9,062 nt of DNA, taken from positions 1-9,062 of the forward strand of contig DLYY01000186.1 in the NCBI GenBank assembly GCA_003447535.1, written 5' to 3'. The notes beneath the pieces were generated by a model. The model did no database searches, was not told the origin of the DNA, and worked only from the letters and a program-made list of their open reading frames with translations. Origin of the DNA: Bacteroidota bacterium. Its GTDB lineage: Bacteria > Bacteroidota > Bacteroidia > Chitinophagales > UBA8649. The position numbers were made by a program, and so were the translations under genes. Positions 1-6,256 of the stretch are shown here, in pieces (the first letter of the stretch is position 1; every line of letters starts with the position of its first letter).

Positions 1-315
1 AGTTATAAAAAAGTGATACCATACTCTTGTCATGGCATTCCGCAAGGTTTGATTCACTGCGTGAAGTGCACTTTTTTCTTGTCCCAACTTCAAGAGATAA
101 ATTGGACTTCCCCCAAACTGAGCTGGGTTCCAATAACTTCGTTCACCATTTTTTTCTTGATAATCCATAATCTGCTTGATTTTAGCAGAAGATTGGATAG
201 TGTCTGATCCCGTGATAACTTTTCCTTCGTGCTCTGGACTAGAGATAGCATAACTCAGCGCTAATAGAGTTAGAAGACCAATAAAATAGGGTAGAATTCG
301 TTGAAGTATTTGCAT
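1..315 (-). CDS. YfhO-family membrane protein, N-terminal fragment (cut by window edge)
   Basis: Reading the minus strand from an ATG at 315-313, the frame stays open for 105 codons to base 1, so the gene continues outside the window. The product starts MQILQRILPYFIGL, giving a short basic N-terminus followed by a hydrophobic segment (about residues 7-25) that looks like a first membrane span. After it come a GSDTIQ motif (36-41), a KIKQIMDYQEKNGE stretch (45-58) and YWNPAQFGGSPIY (61-73). This pattern of a membrane span, a short extracytoplasmic loop with GSD and a W-x(5)-GG-x-P-x-Y motif is what I recall from the N-terminus of YfhO-family proteins of Bacteroidota. These are large polytopic membrane proteins resembling GT-C glycosyltransferases; their substrate is generally unknown. 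The gene is transcribed away from the glycosyltransferase gene across a 164-base spacer. Family assignment is by recalled motif similarity; only the N-terminus is visible. Confidence 0.72.
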   Translation of the reverse strand, partial: MQILQRILPYFIGLLTLLALSYAISSPEHEGKVITGSDTIQSSAKIKQIMDYQEKNGERSYWNPAQFGGSPIYLLKLGQEKSALHAVNQTLRNAMTRVWYHFFIT

Positions 316-376
316 AGAGATTCTCTTGAATTTTAAAGGTACATAATGCTCGGGGCATATCAATCCACAACTCGTC

Positions 377-407
377 TTTACCCAATAGACTTCAAATAGT
401 ATTTTTG
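377..407 (+). promoter_or_regulatory. Bacteroidota-type promoter for the rightward gene cluster
   Basis: A perfect TAnnTTTG element (TATTTTTG, 400-407) is preceded, after 19 bases, by TTTA (377-380), one mismatch from the TTTG -33 element of Bacteroidota primary sigma factor promoters. Known spacing in these promoters is about 19-21 bases. Transcription would begin a few bases after 407 and leave a leader of roughly 65 bases before the TTG start at 480. It is the only such pair noticed in the divergent spacer. Assignment rests on motif match and position only. Confidence 0.5.
393..401 (-). promoter_or_regulatory. weak -7-like element for the divergent YfhO gene
   Basis: On the minus strand this reads TACTATTTG, which is TA-N3-TTTG, one base longer than the TAnnTTTG consensus. 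It touches the plus-strand -7 element at 400-407 and would give a leader of about 70 bases for the YfhO gene starting at 315. No TTTG-like -33 element was found at the expected distance, so support is weak. Confidence 0.2.
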
Positions 408-423
408 ATCTACAATCGCTTAC

Positions 424-446
424 GGCATTGCAAGATTATGCCTTGC
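424..446 (+). repeat. two interlocking short inverted repeats in the leader of the glycosyltransferase gene
   Basis: GGCAT (424-428) can pair with ATGCC (438-442), and GCAAG (430-434) can pair with CTTGC (442-446). The 5' arm of the second lies in the loop of the first, and both 3' arms share base 442, so the pairings compete or form a small pseudoknot-like fold. They lie in the predicted 5' untranslated leader. Five-base stems can occur by chance, and no known riboswitch class is recognised. Confidence 0.25.
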
Positions 447-479
447 TGTAAAGTGGATAGAAATAATAGAAAGTAACCG

Positions 480-1520
480 TTGAAGTATTCTCTAATAATA
501 GCTGTATATAATCGTCTTGACGAAGTCAAAGAGCTTTTAGCGTCTGCAGAGGCGATGACGTACGATAAGACAGGTTATGAAATCTTCTTTGTCGACGACG
601 GTTCTTCAGATAGTTTCAAGGAATACATTACTTCTTATAATGCGAATTCGGCACTCAATATTGCGTGTGCATACCAGAGTAATCAAGGCCCAGGAGTAGC
701 AAGGAATCATGGAATGCAGAAAGCTGCTGGGGAGTATTTCATTTTTGTAGACTCAGATTGTCTTTTTCCACCGCATTGGTTAAGCGCTGTAGATGAAGCG
801 GTCTCAACGCATGGGTATGATGCTTTTGGAGGTCCTGATCGATTCCATCCCTCATTTTCTCCTATGATTAAGGCTATTGATTACAGTATGACCTCTTTTT
901 TAGGAACAGGGGGTACACGAGGCGGAAAACGGAGTGTAGGTAAGTTTTATCCGAGGAGCTTCAACATGGGAATTACACGAAGGGTATACGATCACATAGG
1001 AGGTATGAATGCTCTTCGCCATGGACAAGACATGGATTACAGTGCTAGAATCTATGAAGCTGGGTTTACAGTAGGTTTGATAAGCGAAGCCTTTGTATAC
1101 CACAAGCGACGCACTAATCTTTGGAAATTCTATAAGCAAATCTTTAATTGGGGCGTGGCACGCATCAATCTCCAACGTTTGCACCCATCTTTATTAAAGC
1201 CAATACATGCCCTGCCGGCTCTTGTAGTTATGTCCTACGTGTTAGCGATTACGCTCGGACTGAGCATAGCAAGCTTGCGTCCGTTATTGTGGTGCACCCT
1301 AATCGGCCATGGAGGGATATGCGCCTTAGCGTTTAAGCAAGCGAGTATTAAGTACCGTCGATTAGACGTTGGGTTACTGGCCATAGGAACCTTAAATATT
1401 CAGGTCTTTGCCTATGGAATGGGTTTTCTGTATGCTGTGATGCAGCGATTGATTGGCCGAAAAGAGGCTCATGGCTTTGTCAAGCATTATTATTCTAAAA
1501 ACAATACAAAATCGAGATAG
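480..1520 (+). CDS. family 2 glycosyltransferase with C-terminal membrane segments
   Basis: The 346-residue product has a GT-A type fold signature of glycosyltransferase family 2: the start MKYSLIIAVYNR, an acidic FFVDDGSSD motif (37-44), the metal/sugar-nucleotide DxD motif in FVDSDC (D91, D93) and a GQDMDYSARI motif (182-191) in the position of the usual ED-acceptor motif, with D184 as the likely catalytic base. Beyond about residue 243 the chain is hydrophobic, with probable membrane spans near 245-268, 268-286 and 296-325, so the enzyme is probably anchored with its catalytic domain in the cytoplasm. Start choice: TTG at 480 is preceded in frame by a stop codon (TAA, 474-476) two codons upstream, and the first strand of the fold begins immediately, so no earlier start is possible and a later one would remove the fold's first strand. 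It sits 3 bases before gmhA, suggesting glycan synthesis with a heptose or related sugar. Acceptor and donor are unknown. Confidence 0.88.
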   Translation: MKYSLIIAVYNRLDEVKELLASAEAMTYDKTGYEIFFVDDGSSDSFKEYITSYNANSALNIACAYQSNQGPGVARNHGMQKAAGEYFIFVDSDCLFPPHWLSAVDEAVSTHGYDAFGGPDRFHPSFSPMIKAIDYSMTSFLGTGGTRGGKRSVGKFYPRSFNMGITRRVYDHIGGMNALRHGQDMDYSARIYEAGFTVGLISEAFVYHKRRTNLWKFYKQIFNWGVARINLQRLHPSLLKPIHALPALVVMSYVLAITLGLSIASLRPLLWCTLIGHGGICALAFKQASIKYRRLDVGLLAIGTLNIQVFAYGMGFLYAVMQRLIGRKEAHGFVKHYYSKNNTKSR

Positions 1521-1523
1521 CAT

Positions 1524-2132
1524 ATGGAAGGGTACAAAGAACGCTTAGAAGCACTTATTCAATCCAAAGAACGCCTGTACAGACATTTGTTATCTCAGGA
1601 GAATGTCAATGTTTTTGAATCGGCAAAAGATCTTGTAGTTCAAGGCCTTCTTAACGGACAACGTGTCTTTTTTTGCGGTAATGGGGGGTCATTTGCTCAG
1701 GCACAACATCTTGCCGCAGAGTTAAGTGGCCGATTTTACATGGATCGTCCACCGCTTGCTGCGATTTGTTTGGGAAGCAGTGGATCAATGTTTTCAGCCG
1801 TTTCGAATGATTTTGGGTATGAGGAAGCTTTTGCAAGAGAAATACAAGCCTTAGCACAGCCTATGGATATCCTTGTAGTACTCACAACCTCTGGATTATC
1901 TCCCAATATATTACGGGCTGTGAAGATGGCAGGAGAGTTTGGGATGCAAACCTTGGCCTTAACCTCTAAGCGCGCTACAGACTTGCTTCGAGTAGCTGAG
2001 GTGGCGTATGCCGTCGATTCAGAGGATGTTGCGCGCATTCAGGAAATGCACTTGTTTTTTGGCCATTTATTGTGTGCTCAAGTAGAGGCAGAGATTTTTG
2101 CTGAACCTTCAGAGGATGTCCACGGCGAGTAA
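1524..2132 (+). CDS. gmhA: SIS-domain D-sedoheptulose-7-phosphate isomerase (GmhA-like)
   Basis: GmhA converts sedoheptulose 7-phosphate to D-glycero-D-manno-heptose 7-phosphate, the first step of nucleotide-activated heptose synthesis, in the cytoplasm. The 202-residue product matches the family in length and order: CGNGGS (51-56) for phosphate binding, QHLAAELSGR (61-70), SNDFGYEEAF (94-103), TTSGLSPN (121-128) as the second phosphate-binding loop, and RIQEMH (171-176). The four zinc ligands known in GmhA enzymes line up here as H62, E66, Q173 and H181. Other SIS isomerases would lack this full set, so GmhA is favoured. The ATG at 1524 follows the glycosyltransferase stop by 3 bases, and the 3' end overlaps the next gene, so the three genes are probably co-transcribed and translationally coupled. 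The sugar could feed lipopolysaccharide, S-layer or another surface glycan; the window does not decide. Confidence 0.88.
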   Translation: MEGYKERLEALIQSKERLYRHLLSQENVNVFESAKDLVVQGLLNGQRVFFCGNGGSFAQAQHLAAELSGRFYMDRPPLAAICLGSSGSMFSAVSNDFGYEEAFAREIQALAQPMDILVVLTTSGLSPNILRAVKMAGEFGMQTLALTSKRATDLLRVAEVAYAVDSEDVARIQEMHLFFGHLLCAQVEAEIFAEPSEDVHGE

Positions 2133-2682
2133 ATCTTACATTGAGGTCGATCCCCAATGCTCCGTTTTGCTTCTTGATCGTGATGGAGTAATCAATCAAC
2201 GAATCGTTAATGATTACGTGAGATCCTGGGAATCGTTTGTTTTTATGCCTGGTGTTCTAGATGCTTTGTCCTTGCTGTCTAAAACCTATTATGGAATTGC
2301 CATAGTCACCAATCAACAGGGCGTTTCCAAGGGATTAATGTCTGAAGAGGATTTGCAAAACATTCATCATGCGATGGTTCAGGAGATTCAATCAGCAGGC
2401 GGTCAGATTCATGCCATTTATGCGGCGACCGAGCTTGCCAGTGATTATCCTGTATATCGCAAACCGGCTTTGGGTTGGAAGCCAGCCATCGAACGAGACT
2501 TTCCAGAAGTTGATTTTTCGTTGTCCACAATGATTGGGGATTCCGACTCAGATATTGCCTTTGGTAAGGCGCTTGGATGCAACACCGTGGGGCTTGGCGA
2601 AAATTTGACGAAAAACATAGCAGATTTCCACGTAAATAGCTGGAAAAGTCTCTTGTCTAAATATGCAATTGACGTACATTAG
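2116..2682 (+). CDS. gmhB: HAD-superfamily phosphatase, GmhB-like (heptose-1,7-bisphosphate 7-phosphatase)
   Basis: The 188-residue product carries the HAD motifs in the GmhB arrangement: LLLDRDGVIN (18-27; nucleophile D21 and acid/base D23), IVTNQQGVSKG (63-73; motif II threonine T65), RKP (115-117, motif III region) and MIGDSDSDIAFG (139-150; motif IV, D142 and D146). GmhB removes the 7-phosphate from heptose 1,7-bisphosphate, two steps after GmhA. The cysteine/histidine zinc-binding loop usual in GmhB is missing: the segment before RKP reads YAATELASDYPVY, with no cysteine. This may mark a Bacteroidota variant or a different sugar-phosphate substrate. ATG at 2116 is preferred; it overlaps gmhA by 17 bases. 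A TTG at 2098 in the same frame would add six residues but deepen the overlap. The stop is 21 bases before sdhC. HAD phosphatase class is firm; the exact substrate is inferred from gmhA next door. Confidence 0.82.
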   Translation: MSTASKSYIEVDPQCSVLLLDRDGVINQRIVNDYVRSWESFVFMPGVLDALSLLSKTYYGIAIVTNQQGVSKGLMSEEDLQNIHHAMVQEIQSAGGQIHAIYAATELASDYPVYRKPALGWKPAIERDFPEVDFSLSTMIGDSDSDIAFGKALGCNTVGLGENLTKNIADFHVNSWKSLLSKYAIDVH

Positions 2683-2703
2683 CACTAAGCGAACTAGCTT
2701 GTT

Positions 2704-3429
2704 ATGGCAAAATTATCTTCCTTAAGTCGTAAGTATATTATGGCGTTTTCTGGGTTATTCTTGATTCTGTTTCTAACCCAGCATATGACAATCAACCTGT
2801 TAAGTGTTGTTGATTCCTTGAGGCTCAATATTTTTGGTGCCGAGGAATCGAATCTGTTTAATCAGGCAGCCTATTTTATGGGAAATAACCCCGTGGTGCA
2901 GTTCGCTTTACAGCCTGTACTGATTGCAGGATTTATGCTTCATATGTTGATGGCTTTTGTGTTGCAGGCAAAAAATGCTGCTGCACGCCCTGATGGCTAT
3001 CAATATGGCAACAAGGCACGAGCCTACAATTGGGCATCGATGAATATGCTCATCACAGGGGGAGTAGTCATCGGCTTTTTGGGCTTGCACTTCTATGATT
3101 TTTGGATTCCTGAGATCACAGCAAAGTATGTGACAGGAAAGGCACATATCGGAGATAGTCCTGCTACAGAGGCCATTCTTGCTGACGTTAACCGGTTTTA
3201 TCCAGAGTTGGTCCATCGAATGAAGTATCCTTGGCGAGTAGCCATTTATTGTGTGTCGTTTGTATTATTAGGGCTCCATCTTAATCATGGTTTCCAATCA
3301 TCTTTCCAAACGACCGGAGTAAGTCAAGGAAAATATGTAGCAGGCATCAAAAAAGCCAGTATTGCCTTTGCGGTGATTGTGCCTTTGATGTTTATTGTGG
3401 TGGCATTGGTTCACTTTTTTATTAGTTAA
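2704..3429 (+). CDS. sdhC: succinate dehydrogenase/fumarate reductase cytochrome b558 membrane subunit
   Basis: This 241-residue protein is the single, dihaem membrane anchor of a B-type succinate:quinone oxidoreductase, which binds the SdhAB catalytic unit to the inner membrane and passes electrons to quinone (most likely menaquinone in this phylum). Five membrane spans are visible at about 13-35, 63-88, 111-131, 177-198 and 217-239. Histidines H27 (TQHMTINL), H80 (MLHML), H129 (GLHF) and H192 (GLHLNHG) fall one per span in the first four, the arrangement of the haem ligands in the Bacillus subtilis type; H195 is an alternative in the fourth. The N-terminus MAKLSSLSRKYIMAFSG is typical of Bacteroidota SdhC. 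ATG at 2704 follows gmhB by 21 bases, and sdhA follows 18 bases downstream. No clear promoter was found in the short gap, so transcription may come from upstream or from within gmhB. Confidence 0.92.
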   Translation: MAKLSSLSRKYIMAFSGLFLILFLTQHMTINLLSVVDSLRLNIFGAEESNLFNQAAYFMGNNPVVQFALQPVLIAGFMLHMLMAFVLQAKNAAARPDGYQYGNKARAYNWASMNMLITGGVVIGFLGLHFYDFWIPEITAKYVTGKAHIGDSPATEAILADVNRFYPELVHRMKYPWRVAIYCVSFVLLGLHLNHGFQSSFQTTGVSQGKYVAGIKKASIAFAVIVPLMFIVVALVHFFIS

Positions 3430-3447
3430 GCTTAGGAACAACGAGTT

Positions 3448-5451
3448 ATGAGTATTCTACAATCCAATATCCCAGGAGGTCCATTAAGCGATAAGTGGAC
3501 AAATCATAAAAATTCAATTCGCCTAGTTAACCCGGCTAATAAACGTAACATCGATATTATTGTCATTGGTTCTGGATTAGCTGGTGCCTCGGCTTCTGCC
3601 TCATTGGCTGAGCTTGGTTACAATGTGAAATGTTTCTTTTTTCAAGACAGCCCTCGCCGTGCACACTCAATCGCTGCACAAGGAGGAATCAATGCGGCAA
3701 AGAATTACCAAAATGATGGGGATAGCACCTATCGCCTGTTTTACGATACAATCAAAGGTGGAGACTATAGATCTAGAGAGGCCAATGTCCATCGCTTAGC
3801 AGAAGTTTCGGCAAACATTATCGATCAATGCGTAGCGCAAGGAGTCCCTTTTGCTCGCGAGTACGGAGGTACGCTTGCCAATCGCTCCTTTGGGGGAGTA
3901 CAGGTGTCAAGAACCTTCTACGCAAGAGGTCAGACGGGTCAGCAGTTGTTACTGGGTGCATATTCAGCCCTAAGCCGACAAGTTGCAGTTGGTAAGGTCA
4001 AAATGTACAATCGTCACGAGCTCTTAGATATTGTAAAAGTTGACGGAAAAGCACGCGGCGTTGTTGTTCGTAACAATGCAACAGGTGAAATCTCTAGTCA
4101 TGGAGGTCATGCAGTACTGCTTTGTAACGGAGGGTATGGTAATGTATTCTACCTCTCGACCAATGCCATGGGTTCTAATGCTACGGCCTCTTGGAGAGCA
4201 CATAAGCGAGGTGCCTTCTTTGCAAACCCATCGTTTACGCAAATTCACCCAACCTGCATTCCGGTATCGGGAGACTATCAATCAAAACTTACCTTGATGT
4301 CAGAGTCTCTACGAAATGATGGTCGTATCTGGGTTCCTCTTCACAAGGAGGATGCTGAGGCCGTGCGTGAAGGACGTCTACGTCCTACCGATATTCCAGA
4401 AGATCGTAGAGATTACTACCTCGAGCGACGTTATCCTGCTTTCGGAAATCTCGTGCCTCGAGATGTTGCTTCTCGCGCGGCAAAAGAACGTTGTGATGCT
4501 GGTTTTGGCGTCAATAAAACGGGGCAGGCGGTATTCTTAGACTTTTCCTCGGCGATAGAGCGTTATGGCGAAGAACAAGCGAATTTGAAGGGAATTAGTC
4601 CATCGGATCGCGAGGCAGTTATGCAGATGGGACGTGAAGTGGTTAGCGCTAAGTACGGGAACCTCTTTCAAATGTATGAGCAGATTACAGCAGACAATCC
4701 GTATGAAACTCCAATGAAAATATTCCCAGCAGTGCATTACACCATGGGAGGTCTTTGGGTTGATTATAATCTAATGACTACTGTACCAGGTCTTTTTGCA
4801 CTTGGTGAAGCAAACTTCTCCGATCACGGAGCGAACCGTTTGGGAGCTTCTGCGCTGATGCAAGGTCTCGCAGATGGATATTTTGTAATCCCGTACACAA
4901 TAGGTGAGTATCTTGCCGATGATATCCGAACAGGATCTATTTCGACAGACCATGACGCTTTTAAAGCAGCGGAAATGGAGGCCAAGGGTCATTTATCAAG
5001 TCTTCTTTCGATTCAAGGGAAAACGACAGTAGATACCTTCCACCGTAAGCTAGGGAAGTTTATTTGGGATTACTGCGGCATGGCGCGTAGTGAACAGGGC
5101 TTAAACTATGCAATTAGCGAAGTACAAGCATTACGCGATGAGTTCTACAACGACGTGCGCATCCCGGGCAAGCTCGACGAGTTAAATCCAGAACTCGAAA
5201 AAGCATCCCGTGTATCGGACTTCCTTGAATTAGGAGAATTGATGTGTAATGATGCCCTGAATCGAAAGGAATCTTGCGGAGGACACTTCCGTGAAGAATA
5301 TCAAACAGAAGAAGGCGAGGCGTTGCGTGACGATAAAGACTATGCCTTTGTCTCGGCTTGGGAATATTCAGGAGATCCTAAAGCACCTAATCATCATAAA
5401 GAAGAACTCACCTTTGATAATGTGGAGTTGAAAACAAGAAGTTATAAATAA
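3448..5451 (+). CDS. sdhA: succinate dehydrogenase/fumarate reductase flavoprotein subunit
   Basis: SdhA oxidises succinate to fumarate at a covalently bound FAD. In the 667-residue product the dinucleotide-binding motif is IVIGSGLAGASAS (38-50), and RRAHSIAAQGGINAA (70-84) carries the histidine (H73) expected to bond to FAD. Substrate-binding and catalytic parts follow: SRTFYARGQTGQQ (154-166), QIHPT (265-269) and LVPRDVASRA (335-344), where an arginine acts as proton donor in this family. HYTMGG and GEANFSDHGANRLGASAL further on are the second FAD/substrate-binding region. Length fits the longer B-type subunits. ATG at 3448 has AGGA at 3434-3437 as a plausible ribosome binding site. Gaps of 18 bases to sdhC and 14 to sdhB mark a tight sdhCAB operon. 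Sequence alone does not separate succinate dehydrogenase from fumarate reductase direction; the gene order and anchor type are used by both. Confidence 0.96.
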   Translation: MSILQSNIPGGPLSDKWTNHKNSIRLVNPANKRNIDIIVIGSGLAGASASASLAELGYNVKCFFFQDSPRRAHSIAAQGGINAAKNYQNDGDSTYRLFYDTIKGGDYRSREANVHRLAEVSANIIDQCVAQGVPFAREYGGTLANRSFGGVQVSRTFYARGQTGQQLLLGAYSALSRQVAVGKVKMYNRHELLDIVKVDGKARGVVVRNNATGEISSHGGHAVLLCNGGYGNVFYLSTNAMGSNATASWRAHKRGAFFANPSFTQIHPTCIPVSGDYQSKLTLMSESLRNDGRIWVPLHKEDAEAVREGRLRPTDIPEDRRDYYLERRYPAFGNLVPRDVASRAAKERCDAGFGVNKTGQAVFLDFSSAIERYGEEQANLKGISPSDREAVMQMGREVVSAKYGNLFQMYEQITADNPYETPMKIFPAVHYTMGGLWVDYNLMTTVPGLFALGEANFSDHGANRLGASALMQGLADGYFVIPYTIGEYLADDIRTGSISTDHDAFKAAEMEAKGHLSSLLSIQGKTTVDTFHRKLGKFIWDYCGMARSEQGLNYAISEVQALRDEFYNDVRIPGKLDELNPELEKASRVSDFLELGELMCNDALNRKESCGGHFREEYQTEEGEALRDDKDYAFVSAWEYSGDPKAPNHHKEELTFDNVELKTRSYK

Positions 5452-5465
5452 TTCAATCTGAGATT

Positions 5466-6212
5466 ATGAAATTGACCTTACACGTATGGCGCCAAAAAGA
5501 TGCGCAAACCCAAGGGGAAATGGTTGACTACACCTTGGATAGTGTTTCCGAGGATATGTCCTTTCTAGAAATGATGGATGTTTTGAACCAACAAATCATT
5601 GAAGCAGGAGACGAGCCAATAGCATTTGATCATGATTGTCGTGAGGGAATCTGTGGTATGTGTTCCATGGTTATTAATGGTCAGCCACATGGTCCTCAGC
5701 AAGGAACGACGACATGCCAATTGCATATGCGGTCGTTTAAGGATGGTGATTCTATCTATATCGAGCCTTTCCGAGCAAAAGGTTTTCCCGTTGTACGCGA
5801 CCTTATGGTGGACCGATCTGCCTTTGATCGAATCATTCAGTCGGGAGGTTTTGTCTCTGTAGGAACAGGTGCAGCGCCTGATGGGAATGCTATTCCTATT
5901 CGTAAGGAAGAAGCTGACGAGGCCTTTAATGCAGCAACCTGTATCGGTTGTGGAGCCTGTGTAGCGAGTTGTAAAAATGCATCAGCAATGCTTTTTGTCT
6001 CCGCGAAAATCGCACAACTTGATCGTCTTCCTCAGGGAAAAGTGGAATCAAAAGAGCGTGTACGCAGTATGGTAGTACAGATGGATGAAGAAGGATTTGG
6101 TAACTGTACAAATACAGGAGCATGCAGTGCGGAATGCCCGAAAGGAATATCCTTAGAGAATATTGCACGAATGAATCGACTCTATCTCCAATCCTCAGTT
6201 TCGCCAACCTAA
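5466..6212 (+). CDS. sdhB: succinate dehydrogenase/fumarate reductase iron-sulfur subunit
   Basis: SdhB carries electrons from the flavin of SdhA to haem and quinone in SdhC through three iron-sulfur clusters. The 248-residue product shows a plant-type ferredoxin domain with C58, C63, C66 and C84 (DCREGICGMC and TTTCQLH) for [2Fe-2S]. In the C-terminal domain C159, C162, C165 and C224 fit the [4Fe-4S] cluster, and C169, C214 and C220 the [3Fe-4S] cluster (CIGCGACVASCK, GNCTNTGACSAECPKG). All expected ligands are present, so the subunit looks functional. The residue after C169 is lysine rather than the proline of enterobacterial SdhB, in keeping with a B-type enzyme. ATG at 5466 lies 14 bases after sdhA. 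The stop codon (6210-6212) overlaps a promoter-like TAAGTTTG motif for the next gene. No terminator was found after it. Confidence 0.96.
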   Translation: MKLTLHVWRQKDAQTQGEMVDYTLDSVSEDMSFLEMMDVLNQQIIEAGDEPIAFDHDCREGICGMCSMVINGQPHGPQQGTTTCQLHMRSFKDGDSIYIEPFRAKGFPVVRDLMVDRSAFDRIIQSGGFVSVGTGAAPDGNAIPIRKEEADEAFNAATCIGCGACVASCKNASAMLFVSAKIAQLDRLPQGKVESKERVRSMVVQMDEEGFGNCTNTGACSAECPKGISLENIARMNRLYLQSSVSPT

Positions 6213-6217
6213 GTTTG
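6210..6217 (+). promoter_or_regulatory. possible internal -7 element before the T9SS cargo gene
   Basis: TAAGTTTG matches the Bacteroidota TAnnTTTG -7 element exactly and begins on the sdhB stop codon. Transcription from it would start near 6224, leaving a leader of about 33 bases before the GTG at 6257 and excluding the upstream TTG at 6215. No TTTG-like -33 element was seen about 20 bases upstream, and an 8-base motif with two free positions can occur by chance, so this is tentative. Confidence 0.3.
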
Positions 6218-6256
6218 GACCCTACACGATTCGTTTTTTGGCAGTATTTTCAGGGT

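Noticed and set aside
13..207. Open frame of 64 codons on the plus strand at the left edge
   Set aside because: It lies antisense to the YfhO-type reading frame, which has recognisable family motifs; the plus-strand translation has no features of a real protein.
900..1184. Minus-strand open frame of 94 codons inside the glycosyltransferase gene
   Set aside because: It lies wholly opposite a well-supported gene with conserved catalytic motifs and shows no domain of its own. The same applies to the other antisense frames across gmhA, sdhC, sdhA and sdhB.
2098..2115. TTG at 2098 as the start of gmhB
   Set aside because: It is possible but would lengthen the overlap with gmhA to 35 bases; the ATG at 2116 begins well ahead of the first HAD motif and leaves the domain complete.
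2687..2700. AAGC/GCTT hairpin between gmhB and sdhC as a terminator
   Set aside because: The stem has only four pairs, is not GC rich, and no T tract follows.
6204..6239. CCAAC/GTTTGG hairpin with a T run at 6234-6239 as a terminator after sdhB
   Set aside because: The stem is short with a bulge and the T run begins 15 bases after it, too far for intrinsic termination.
6122..6256. Upstream extension of the T9SS cargo gene to an ATG at 6122
   Set aside because: It would overlap sdhB by 91 bases and place about 45 residues before the signal peptide; GTG at 6257 gives a normal signal peptide.
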